Shown here piece after piece: positions 21,675-28,929 of a stretch of DNA of 64,000 nt. How positions within the stretch are numbered: the first letter of the stretch is position 1; the number at the start of each line of letters is the position of its first letter. The stretch is from Pseudomonas inefficax. GTDB lineage: Bacteria > Pseudomonadota > Gammaproteobacteria > Pseudomonadales > Pseudomonadaceae. The position numbers and the translations under genes are program-made. The stretch lies in the NCBI RefSeq assembly GCF_900277125.1, contig NZ_OPYN01000221.1:52529-116528 (forward strand). The letters are read 5' to 3'. Below the pieces are notes generated by a model. The model was not told where the DNA came from, searched no databases, and saw only the letters and a program-made list of their open reading frames with translations.

Positions 21675-24485
21675 ATGAGCCTGCCCGCCGCATTCCTGCG
21701 TGATGCCGAGCGCCTGATCCCCGCCGAACGCCGCTTCGACGACCCGACCTCCACCCTGGCCTTTGGCACCGACGCCAGTTTCTACCGGCTGGTCCCCAAG
21801 CTGGTGGTACGCGTCGAGTCCGAGGACGAAGTGGTCGGCCTGATCAAACTGGCCCAGCGCGAGCGGGTGCCGGTCACCTTCCGCGCCGCCGGTACCAGCC
21901 TGTCCGGCCAGGCCATCAGCGACTCGGTACTGATCGTGCTGGGCGATAACTGGAACGGCCGCGAAATCCGCGGCCAAGGCGAGCAGATCCGCCTGCAGCC
22001 CGGCGTCATAGGCGCCCAGGCCAATGCCTGGCTGGCCCCCTTCGGGCGCAAGATCGGCCCCGACCCGGCGTCGATCAATGCTTGCAAGATCGGCGGCATC
22101 GTCGCCAACAATGCCAGCGGCATGTGCTGCGGTACCGCGCAAAACACCTACCACACCCTGGCCGGCCTGCGCCTGGTGCTGGCCGATGGCACCCGCCTGG
22201 ACAGCGAAGACCCGGCCAGCGTTGCCGCTTTTGAAGCCAGCCATGCCGACCTGTTGGAGTCGTTGGCCAGCCTGGGCCGTGAAACACGCGCCAACACCGC
22301 CCTGGCCGAGCGCATCCGGCACAAATACCGGCTGAAGAACACTACCGGCCTGTCGCTGAATGCGCTGGTGGATTACGACCAACCCCTGGATATCCTTCAG
22401 CACCTGCTGGTCGGTTCCGAAGGCACCCTGGGTTTCATCAGTGCCGTCACCTACGACACGGTGCCCGACCACCCGCACAAGGCCAGCGCGCTGCTGGTGT
22501 TCCCCAGCGTGGAAAGCTGCTGCCGTGCGGTGACCGTGCTCAAGCGCCAGCCGGTCTCGGCCGTGGAGCTGCTCGACCGCCGCAGCCTGCGCTCGGTGCA
22601 GAACATGCCCGGCATGCCGCTGTGGGTAAAAGGCCTGTCGGACAATGCCTGCGCCCTGCTGATCGAGTCCCGCGCCGCCAGCCAGAGCCTGCTGCATGAA
22701 CAGCTGCAACAAGTGATGGCTTCGATCGCCGACTTCCCACTTGAGCAGCAGGTGGACTTCAGCGAAGACCCGGCCGTGTACAACCAGCTGTGGAAAATCC
22801 GCAAGGACACCTTCCCCGCCGTCGGCGCCGTGCGCCAGACCGGCACCACAGTCATCATCGAAGACGTCACCTTCCCCGTCGAGCAACTGGCAGAAGGCGT
22901 CAACCGCCTGATCCAGCTGTTCGACAAGCACCGCTACGACGAAGCGATCATTTTCGGCCACGCCCTGGAAGGCAACCTGCATTTTGTCTTCACCCAGGGC
23001 TTCAACAGCGCCGAGGAAGTCGCCCGCTACCAGGCCTTCATGGACGATGTGGCGCAACTGGTGGCAGTGGAGTTCGGCGGTTCGCTAAAGGCGGAACACG
23101 GCACCGGGCGCAACATGGCGCCGTTCGTGGAGCTGGAGTGGGGCCATGACGCCTACCAGCTGATGTGGAAGCTCAAGCGCCTGCTCGACCCCAACGGCAT
23201 TCTTAACCCAGACGTGGTGCTGAGCGAAGACCCGGACATCCACTTGAAAAACCTCAAGCCGCTGCCCGCTGCCGACGAGATCGTCGACAAGTGCATCGAA
23301 TGCGGCTTCTGCGAACCAGTGTGTCCGTCCAAAGGGCTGACCCTCAGCCCGCGCCAGCGCATCGTCATGTGGCGTGACATCCAGGCCAAGCAGCGCGCCG
23401 GCATCGATACCCGCCAACTGCGCCAGACCTACCAGTACCAAGGCATCGACACCTGCGCCGCGACCGGCCTGTGCGCTCAGCGCTGCCCGGTCGGCATCAA
23501 CACCGGCGAACTGGTGAAAAAACTGCGCAGCCAGGCTGCCGAGCACGAAAAGACCGCCGACTGGCTGGCCGAACACTTCCACACCGCCCTGGGTGGCGCG
23601 CGCCTGACCCTGACCGCCGCCAACACCGCACGCAAGCTGCTCGGCGCCCCACGCCTGGGCCGCCTGAGCGCCTCGCTGAACAAAGCCAGCAAAGGCCGCT
23701 TGCCGCAGTGGACCCCGGCGATGCCACAACCCTTGCGCCCACTGGACTTCGGCCCGGCCAGCAACGATGCCCGCCCGCGCGTGGTGTACCTGGCCGCCTG
23801 CGTCTCGCGGGTGATGGGCCCGGCCTATGCCGACCGCGAGCAGAGCTCGTTGCTGGACAAAACCCGTGCCCTGCTGGAAAAGGCCGGCTATCAGGTGGTC
23901 TTCCCTGACAATGCCGACAGCCTGTGCTGTGGCCAGCCGTTCGCCTCCAAGGGCTACCCCGAGCAGGCCGAACACAAGCGCCAGGAACTGATCGCCGCGC
24001 TGTTGCATGCCAGCCGCGGCGGCCTCGACCCAATCTACTGCGACACCAGCCCCTGCACCCTGCGCCTGGTACAGGACCTGAGCGACACGCGGCTGGACCT
24101 GTACGACCCGGTGCGCTTCATCCGCACCCACCTGGTCGATCGACTGGAGTTCACTCCCCAAGACGAGCCGGTTGCCGTGCACGTGACCTGCAGCACCCAG
24201 CACCTGGGCGAAAGCCAGGCGCTGATAGACCTGGCGCGGCGCTGCAGCAAGCAGGTGGTTATCCCGGAAGGCATCCATTGTTGCGGCTTCGCCGGCGACA
24301 AAGGCTTCACCACCCCCGAACTCAACGCCCACTCGCTGCGTAGCCTGAAGGATGCGGTGCAGTATTGCAGCGAAGGCATCTCCACCAGCCGCACGTGCGA
24401 GATCGGCCTGAGCAGCCACAGCGGCATCGACTATCACGGCCTGGTCTACCTGGTCGACCGCGTCACCCGCCCCCGCAGCATCTGA
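21675..24485 (+). CDS. dld: FAD/Fe-S D-lactate dehydrogenase (Dld-II type)
   Basis: Large flavin/iron-sulfur enzyme of 936 residues, probably oxidising D-lactate to pyruvate. In order: FAD-binding PCMH domain (about residues 35-260), FAD-oxidase C domain (to about 525), two 4Fe-4S motifs (CIECGFCEPVCP near 540 and CAATGLCAQRCP near 594), and C-terminal CCG domains with CCGQPFASKG and CCGFAGDKGF. GAGGAG lies four bases before the ATG at 21675; a longer upstream reading frame is not conserved. Substrate is inferred from the operon with lldP and lldD. It stands in for the separate LldEFG or GlcDEF type enzymes. Confidence 0.92.
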   Translation: MSLPAAFLRDAERLIPAERRFDDPTSTLAFGTDASFYRLVPKLVVRVESEDEVVGLIKLAQRERVPVTFRAAGTSLSGQAISDSVLIVLGDNWNGREIRGQGEQIRLQPGVIGAQANAWLAPFGRKIGPDPASINACKIGGIVANNASGMCCGTAQNTYHTLAGLRLVLADGTRLDSEDPASVAAFEASHADLLESLASLGRETRANTALAERIRHKYRLKNTTGLSLNALVDYDQPLDILQHLLVGSEGTLGFISAVTYDTVPDHPHKASALLVFPSVESCCRAVTVLKRQPVSAVELLDRRSLRSVQNMPGMPLWVKGLSDNACALLIESRAASQSLLHEQLQQVMASIADFPLEQQVDFSEDPAVYNQLWKIRKDTFPAVGAVRQTGTTVIIEDVTFPVEQLAEGVNRLIQLFDKHRYDEAIIFGHALEGNLHFVFTQGFNSAEEVARYQAFMDDVAQLVAVEFGGSLKAEHGTGRNMAPFVELEWGHDAYQLMWKLKRLLDPNGILNPDVVLSEDPDIHLKNLKPLPAADEIVDKCIECGFCEPVCPSKGLTLSPRQRIVMWRDIQAKQRAGIDTRQLRQTYQYQGIDTCAATGLCAQRCPVGINTGELVKKLRSQAAEHEKTADWLAEHFHTALGGARLTLTAANTARKLLGAPRLGRLSASLNKASKGRLPQWTPAMPQPLRPLDFGPASNDARPRVVYLAACVSRVMGPAYADREQSSLLDKTRALLEKAGYQVVFPDNADSLCCGQPFASKGYPEQAEHKRQELIAALLHASRGGLDPIYCDTSPCTLRLVQDLSDTRLDLYDPVRFIRTHLVDRLEFTPQDEPVAVHVTCSTQHLGESQALIDLARRCSKQVVIPEGIHCCGFAGDKGFTTPELNAHSLRSLKDAVQYCSEGISTSRTCEIGLSSHSGIDYHGLVYLVDRVTRPRSI

Positions 24486-24594
24486 CCCTGTGGGAGCGGG
24501 CATGCCCGCTCCCTCCTGTTCAGCGCATACCCCGAGCTAACCCAATTTCATGTGGGAGCGGGTTCACCCGCGAACACCGGCAAAGCCGGTGCCA
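24486..24594. repeat. REP elements behind dld
   Basis: A shortened REP (GTGGGAGCGGGCATGCCCGC) and a full copy (GTGGGAGCGGGTTCACCCGC) with a trailing small palindrome CACCGGCAAAGCCGGTG. Both have the same orientation. Confidence 0.85.
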
Positions 24595-24699
24595 TCCCCT
24601 CCATCATTCCCCCCCTTCACCATCCCGATTGAACCCCCGCCAATCCCCCACAGTCCACCCTTACAGGCCCACCTTCCAGAGGCCCAGAAGGAGACTCCC

Positions 24700-24996
24700 A
24701 TGAAAGGTACCGCGCTTTCGGCCCTGTTCGCGGCCGCGACTCTGCTGGCTTCCCCGGTGTTTGCCGCCGAAGACCTGTGCACCACCAACCTGCAAAAGAT
24801 CGACGACAGCATGGCCACCGCCGGCGCCACCTCCGAAGGCCTGGACAAAGCCATCACCGAGCAAGTCGACAAAGCCAAGGCAGCCCAGGCATCGGGCGAC
24901 ACCAAGGAATGCATCGCCATCACCAGCAAAGTGCTGGAGCGCCTGGAAAAAACCGAAAAAGGCAGCGGCACCAGCGGTGGCGGTAGCGGCGCGTGA
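24700..24996 (+). CDS. small secreted protein of unknown function
   Basis: Protein of 98 residues with a clear Sec signal peptide (MKGTALSALFAAATLLASPVFA, cleavage after residue 22). The mature part is mostly helical and charged, with two Cys (LCTTNL and KECIAI) that could form a disulfide, and a Gly/Ser tail. AGGAG lies seven bases before the ATG. I do not recognise a named family. Alone between dld and ssrA. Confidence 0.8.
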   Translation: MKGTALSALFAAATLLASPVFAAEDLCTTNLQKIDDSMATAGATSEGLDKAITEQVDKAKAAQASGDTKECIAITSKVLERLEKTEKGSGTSGGGSGA

Positions 24997-25024
24997 GCCC
25001 AAAAGCGGGCGACCGGGCCGGCAG

Positions 25025-25053
25025 TCGACGTCGCCCGCACAATGGCGTATACT
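25025..25053 (+). promoter_or_regulatory. ssrA promoter
   Basis: TCGACG and TATACT with a 17-bp spacer, about 43 bp before mature tmRNA. This predicts a precursor with a leader of about 35 bases that RNase P would remove. Confidence 0.7.
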
Positions 25054-25095
25054 CCGCATCACGTGCCGTAAGGTGCGTTAGCCAAGAGCTAGTGT

Positions 25096-25487
25096 GGGGC
25101 CGATTAGGATTCGACGCCGGTAGCGAAACTCTAGGTGCATGCCGAGTTGGTAACAGAACTCGTAAATCCACTGTTGCAACTTTCTATAGTTGCCAATGAC
25201 GAAAACTACGAGGGCTACGCTCTCGCTGCGTAAGCAGCTGAGCCCGCTCTCCTGGTAGCTTCGGCTCCAGCAATCATCAGGGGATGCCTGTAAACCCGAA
25301 ATGATTGTCATACAGAACAGGATCGTCGTGTAGCACGTTGGGGGCAAAGCGACTAAAACTTACCCAACTCGTCCAAAGCACCCTGCCCGTCGGGCGGCTG
25401 CGGATTAACTCAGTAGACACGGCTAAGCATGTAGTACCGACAGCGGAGTACTGGCGGACGGGGGTTCAAATCCCCCCGGCTCCACCA
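25096..25487 (+). ncRNA. ssrA: tmRNA (SsrA)
   Basis: Rescues stalled ribosomes and tags the unfinished protein. The 392-nt RNA starts GGGGCCGATTAGGATTCGAC and ends with the tRNA-like 3' half GGGGGTTCAAATCCCCCC...GGCTCCACCA, with CCA encoded. The tag reading frame at 25192-25233 encodes ANDENYEGYALAA then TAA. Pseudoknot-forming GC blocks follow the tag. The 3' end is intact. Confidence 0.98.
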
Positions 25488-25498
25488 AATCCCAAAGA

Positions 25499-25526
25499 AG
25501 AAGACGCCCTCGGGCGTCTTTTTTTG
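25499..25526 (+). terminator. ssrA terminator
   Basis: GAAGACGCCC / GGGCGTCTT stem with a 2-3 base loop followed by seven T, 12 bp after the tmRNA 3' end. Confidence 0.95.
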
Positions 25527-25682
25527 TGTCTGAATTTTGGGGTGTGCAAGCTCAGAAAATCAGATTTTGCCCCTTTCGTGTAGGGCGTTTCCCAAAGATA
25601 CTCCCAGCGCCTGTTTTCCGTTGCGGTCGTTTTTTCAGAGTTTTAGTCTCGTCGGGTCGTTGCTCATCAACGGCATGACTTT

Positions 25683-25802
25683 GACAGGTCGCGACGGTAA
25701 ACAACAAACGGCTCGTCGTTATGGCGGCTGTACGTGCGGGCACGCTTGCGTGCGCCGGAACTTGTTGTTTCCGCCGGTCTGTCAACCCGCGTACAGCTGC
25801 CA
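25683..25802 (+). promoter_or_regulatory. structured leader element, probable RNA pseudoknot
   Basis: The region has nested and crossing complementary blocks. GACAG (25683-25687) pairs with CTGTC (25779-25783), and AAACAACAA (25699-25707) pairs perfectly with TTGTTGTTT (25762-25770). A local hairpin GGCACGC-tt-GCGTGCGCC forms at 25739-25756. TGGCGGCTGTACG (25722-25734) pairs with CGTACAGCTGCCA (25790-25802), with one G-U pair. The last pairing crosses the second, which is a pseudoknot. It lies about 50 bp before the first DUF gene of the pair. The one mismatch being a wobble favours RNA over DNA function. The class is not recognised. Confidence 0.55.
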
Positions 25803-25827
25803 CCCTTCTGTTTGACAGCAGAGGGTG
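25801..25827 (+). repeat. hairpin before the first post-ssrA gene
   Basis: CACCCT...AGGGTG arms with inner CTG/CAG lie directly after the pseudoknot-like element and about 24 bp before the chosen start codon. No T-run. Confidence 0.4.
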
Positions 25828-25850
25828 ACGGCCCTGAAATGGAAGCAATC

Positions 25851-26093
25851 ATGTTGAAGATAGTACCCGACCCGCCCCACCATCTCCTTTCCCTCGAAGA
25901 CACCATCATGCTGGCCTCGGACTACGCGCTCTGTGCCGAAGCCGTAGCCCAGCAGGCAATGCTGATGCAGCCGCGATCGCCGACGTCATTGTTGATCATG
26001 GCGTCGATGCACGAGCTTGAAGCCCTGCGCAAACTTCTCGAGTCAGCGCTGGCACACATACACAAGCCAGCGGACCCGCAAGCCGTGCACTGA
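25851..26093 (+). CDS. small Pseudomonas-specific protein, DUF6124-like
   Basis: Protein of 80 residues, MLKIVPDPPHHLLSLED..., mostly helical. The N-terminal (F/L)KxxPDPP motif resembles small DUF6124-type proteins of pseudomonads (recalled, not searched). The ATG at 25851 has GGAAG five bases upstream; another ATG at 25839 is possible. It is followed after 23 bp by a DUF3077 gene, with which it likely forms an operon behind the structured leader. Function unknown. Confidence 0.65.
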   Translation: MLKIVPDPPHHLLSLEDTIMLASDYALCAEAVAQQAMLMQPRSPTSLLIMASMHELEALRKLLESALAHIHKPADPQAVH

Positions 26094-26116
26094 TTCACCA
26101 CCAGGGAGATCGATCA

Positions 26117-26380
26117 ATGACCACCGAAGACACTAAATGCACCGTCGGTAAAACCATCTTCTACCAGGGTGAAAACCAGACGCACCCGCTGTTCCGCATC
26201 GAGCCCGGCATCCCCTGCCAGAACGCCCGCGAGCAAGCTTCGGAACTGATGGGCTATGCCCGGGACCTGACCATCGACGGCCTGATGGAAGACAAGCCGA
26301 AACTGATTTGGGCCGCACATTACCTTTGCGCCTTAGGTAAAGCACTGCTGGATGACGCCGAGCTGGGCATGATGCGTTAG
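26117..26380 (+). CDS. DUF3077 family protein
   Basis: Acidic cytoplasmic protein of 87 residues. The pattern PLFRIEPGIPCQNAREQASELMGYARDLTIDG...WAAHYLCALGKALLDDAELGM is the DUF3077 signature seen in many Pseudomonas genomes. AGGGAG lies eight bases before the ATG. Second gene of the pair behind the leader element. A relic of a second copy of its 3' end lies about 350 bp downstream. Function unknown. Confidence 0.8.
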   Translation: MTTEDTKCTVGKTIFYQGENQTHPLFRIEPGIPCQNAREQASELMGYARDLTIDGLMEDKPKLIWAAHYLCALGKALLDDAELGMMR

Positions 26381-26445
26381 CCACCATACCGTGAGTTGCG
26401 CTGTCGCGCGGAGCACCGAGCTCACAAAAAGAGTTTGCTCATTAC

Positions 26446-26657
26446 CCTGTGGGAGCGGGTTTACCCGCGAAGAATCCAACGCGCTGCATGGCACCGGCTA
26501 CGCCGGTGTTCGCGGCCACGGCCGCTCCCACAGGTACCGTGTAAACTCAAAGCCAGCGCAAGTACCTGTGGGAGCGGGCAAGCCCGCGAAGAAGGCAACG
26601 CGGTGTATGGCACCGGCTGCGCCGGTGTTCGCGGGCAAACCCGCTCCCACAGGACCC
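26446..26657. repeat. cluster of four REP elements
   Basis: Four REP copies arranged as two inverted pairs (26446, 26510, 26567 and 26625 regions), each pair spanning a small palindrome (CACCGGCTACGCCGGTG, CACCGGCTGCGCCGGTG). It lies between DUF3077 and the relic of its duplicate. Confidence 0.9.
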
Positions 26658-26705
26658 CGCCAAATCACTGAGTTGTGTGCAGCCCCATGAAAACCCGGCT
26701 TGCCG

Positions 26706-26732
26706 GATGCCGAACTCGGCATGATGCGCTGA
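26706..26732 (+). pseudogene. relic of a second DUF3077 gene end
   Basis: The nine codons encode DAELGMMR plus stop, identical at protein level to the last residues of the intact DUF3077 gene but with synonymous changes and a TGA stop. The rest of the copy is gone and REP elements occupy the place. Too short to be anything but a remnant. Confidence 0.55.
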
Positions 26733-26891
26733 ACACCACACTACCCTCTCCCGTGCTCGGCCAACCTCAAAAACGGACTTGAACCAACAGATACGGGGGG
26801 CAAAGGACGAATGGTCAAAATGTGTCAGGCACGGGGAATTGCTGGGAGTTTTTTGCCACTACAGGCGTTTCAACCAAGCGCGTTCGTCTTG

Positions 26892-26909
26892 GTGAAGTGA
26901 ACTTCACTT
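26892..26909. promoter_or_regulatory. palindrome, candidate operator
   Basis: GTGAAGTGAACTTCACTT contains GTGAAGT-ga-ACTTCAC with perfect 7-bp arms and an overlapping AAGTGAA-c-TTCACTT. It lies 57 bp before the DUF2790-like gene. Regulator unknown. Confidence 0.4.
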
Positions 26910-26965
26910 TTCCGGCGTGTCAGATTAGGTCCTTGTCGAGCGAACTTCAGTAGAGGTACAGCCTT

Positions 26966-27244
26966 ATGAGCATGGCCACAATTGTAAGTGCGTTGATTTC
27001 CAGTCTCGCACCAAGTGTCTTTGACCATAGCAGCCTGCAAGACTCCGGCGCGCATGTTCCTGCTGTCGAATACCATTATGGTATGAACATCGATGTGAAA
27101 CGGGTATTGCAACGCACCGATACATCAGCCAAGACCGGCGTGGTGCCGGTGACCGTTGTGTATGAAGACAGCAAGGGCGAAATTCATAAAATCCGCTTCC
27201 TCGAATGGGGTGGAAGCCCCGCCGCTCCTGCTAGCGTGGCCTGA
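26966..27244 (+). CDS. DUF2790-like small protein
   Basis: Protein of 92 residues. The core EYHYGMNIDVKRVLQRTD...VVPVTVVYEDSKGEIHKIRFLEWG matches the pattern of Pseudomonas DUF2790 proteins. These normally carry a signal peptide; here the N-terminus (MSMATIVSALISSLAPSVF) is only weakly hydrophobic and may or may not be a signal. Monocistronic. Function unknown; some family members respond to copper or stress (general knowledge, not evidence here). Confidence 0.7.
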   Translation: MSMATIVSALISSLAPSVFDHSSLQDSGAHVPAVEYHYGMNIDVKRVLQRTDTSAKTGVVPVTVVYEDSKGEIHKIRFLEWGGSPAAPASVA

Positions 27245-27506
27245 TCCGAGCAAAGTCAAAGTTACAAGCCTCGCCATAAACGCAAGTCGAAATTCATGGG
27301 CACCCGGTGCAGATGATATTTCCGTTACCTGAAATGGACATGATCGAATGATCAAAAGTCATTCGAGACAACCTCTATTGCCTTTTGCAGAGCACCAACA
27401 CATATAAGTAACCGAACTCCAGCCACCATCAACAACAGCAAACTCCAACCTAGTCGTGCTGAGTATCATGCTGAGCAGTTAAAAAGTTTCAATTGAGGAT
27501 ACGCAA

Positions 27507-27713
27507 ATGAAAAACATGAAAGTTCTCTTCGTTGCCGCCGCTCTTACCGCTTCTTCTTTGGCGATGGCCTCCGGCGGTGGTGATCGGACCTTCGCACGCA
27601 TGGAGTCAGCCCGAAAGGCCTCGATGCAGGCCTTCCAGCTCGCAGAGAAACAGAAAACAGAAGCAGCTGTAGCTGCAAGCAAAACCAAGCCGGCCAATGA
27701 CGCCAAAGGCTGA
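27507..27713 (+). CDS. small secreted protein, PtrA-like N-terminus
   Basis: Protein of 68 residues: signal peptide MKNMKVLFVAAALTASSLAMA, then GGGDRTFARMESARKASMQAFQLAEKQK and an Ala/Lys-rich tail. It resembles short periplasmic proteins annotated as co-regulatory protein PtrA N-terminal domain in pseudomonads (recalled). GAGGA lies eight bases before the ATG. Alone; the next gene lies on the other strand. Function unknown. Confidence 0.65.
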   Translation: MKNMKVLFVAAALTASSLAMASGGGDRTFARMESARKASMQAFQLAEKQKTEAAVAASKTKPANDAKG

Positions 27714-27849
27714 TCGGTTGGAACGTCCTCCACCTGGTCGGATCGCAGGCGCTTTCCGGCCAACAGGGTGCAGGTCAGAGTAAAACGCTGACTGGTTCCT
27801 GCACTGCGGGAAGTTTCGTGCTATTGACGCTTGAGTTGCGTCACAGCCT

Positions 27850-28410
27850 CTATGAAGCCGTAGTTTCCATGCTACCTGCCGCGCAGGCGACCACAAGCGC
27901 CACGATACAAGCCAGCAAAGCGAATGCCGTGAACACTGCCATAACATGCATGCATGGCATGACATGGTTCCAGGCTCGGGCCACCCCCAGAAAAGCGGCG
28001 AACAGCCAACCACTCATGGAGAAAGCCCCCAATAGTGCAAGGCGACCACGGTCGGAACCCGGTAAAAATACGAAAGGGGCTTTCTGCAACAACGGGAAGC
28101 CGATGCGATGTAACAGACCACCGTTCAATGTCAGCAGCGCAACAACCGCAACCTTGGCCCAGAGCTTCTGGTTGAGCAAATACGCCGCGCCTTCGAGAAG
28201 ATATCCCTGAAGTATCAACAGCAGGCCACTGCCCCAAAGAGCCAGTAACGCGAGGGTGGCAATTTTCCTGGTTTCTTCCAGGTACTCATGCTTTGCCTGA
28301 TCCAGCGCTTCCTTGCGCCAACTCCAAAGCTTGTGATCGGCAAGCAAGACCCTACCGAGGGCAATACAAGTGGCGAGCAGGTGAACATACACGAGGAGCA
28401 TTTTCAGCAT
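27850..28410 (-). CDS. orphan inner membrane protein
   Basis: Protein of 186 residues with about five hydrophobic segments (residues 1-20, 50-70, 80-98, 122-143 and 155-180). N-terminal LLVYVHLLATCIALGRVLLADH places conserved-looking His in the first helix, similar in style to CopD- or DUF2214-like membrane proteins, but I cannot assign a family. The region upstream is AT-rich. It converges with the PtrA-like gene. Confidence 0.65.
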   Translation of the reverse strand: MLKMLLVYVHLLATCIALGRVLLADHKLWSWRKEALDQAKHEYLEETRKIATLALLALWGSGLLLILQGYLLEGAAYLLNQKLWAKVAVVALLTLNGGLLHRIGFPLLQKAPFVFLPGSDRGRLALLGAFSMSGWLFAAFLGVARAWNHVMPCMHVMAVFTAFALLACIVALVVACAAGSMETTAS

Positions 28411-28712
28411 TCTTTTTTGACCTTCTTTTTATATGGACAATGCTCTCCCTGCGTCCTGGATTTCAAATCTTAATGATGCTTATTACCATCTGCAACATAA
28501 AGTTTCAAAATCTCTGGGCCAGTATCTTGACGGATTGGTCTACTTTTTATAGGCATCTCAGCTACCCAGGTCAGTAGCGCAGCCTTTGATCCGTTCCAGT
28601 GTGTTCATGCCTCCCCTTTCCACTCTTCTGCGCAGACCTGGTTCTGCAAAAGCACCAGCTTGCTTTGCAGCTGCGCGATGTGCGCTTTGTCGGCACGCTG
28701 TGCCGAGCGTAG
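28411..28712. other. AT-rich intergenic region without a gene
   Basis: About 300 bp of lower GC than the neighbours, upstream of the orphan membrane gene. It holds no reading frame with coding character and no clear terminator or promoter. The low GC fits foreign or decaying DNA. Confidence 0.5.
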
Positions 28713-28862
28713 CTCCCGATTTTCCATATCCCATGGGCACTGCTGAAGTACGTATTGCAGCGCTACCAGATCGACCACCGCAACCTTGCAGTACTGCCCG
28801 AGGCGCAGCAGCTGGTGGTGAGCAACCTCAAGGAACTGAAGCCATGGCTGTTGAATGACTGA
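28713..28862 (+). pseudogene. 3' fragment of an unidentified gene
   Basis: An open frame after a TAG, without start codon, reads as real protein: ...IPWALLKYVLQRYQIDHRN and PEAQQLVVSNLKELKPWLLND then TGA. The amino-acid pattern (amphipathic helices, Leu/Gln/Glu) differs from random frames here. I cannot name the parent gene. Probably the tail of a gene cut by a rearrangement in this accessory pocket. Confidence 0.45.
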
Positions 28863-28929
28863 TTGTCGAATGCCGCAACCAGGGGCTTGATGCCCCTAGT
28901 CACTGTATCGTGGTGCTCCTGCGCACGCG

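Noticed and set aside
18666..23057. Open frame of 1463 codons on the minus strand across lldP, lldD and dld
   Set aside because: It is the mirror of three strongly supported genes. Strong GC bias at third positions removes stop codons from one antisense frame. The protein has no domain character.
26446..26657. Repeat cluster that could look like a CRISPR array
   Set aside because: Copies are palindromic, in alternating orientation and unequally spaced, and there are no cas genes. They are REP elements.
26391..26690. Open frames within the REP cluster
   Set aside because: They consist of repeat sequence (translated GRGHGRSHR-like strings) and have no independent support.
25460..28929. Search for a second attachment site (copy of the ssrA 3' end)
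   Set aside because: No second copy of the TCAAATCCCCCCGGCTCC segment was found by eye in the window, so no complete island can be delimited.
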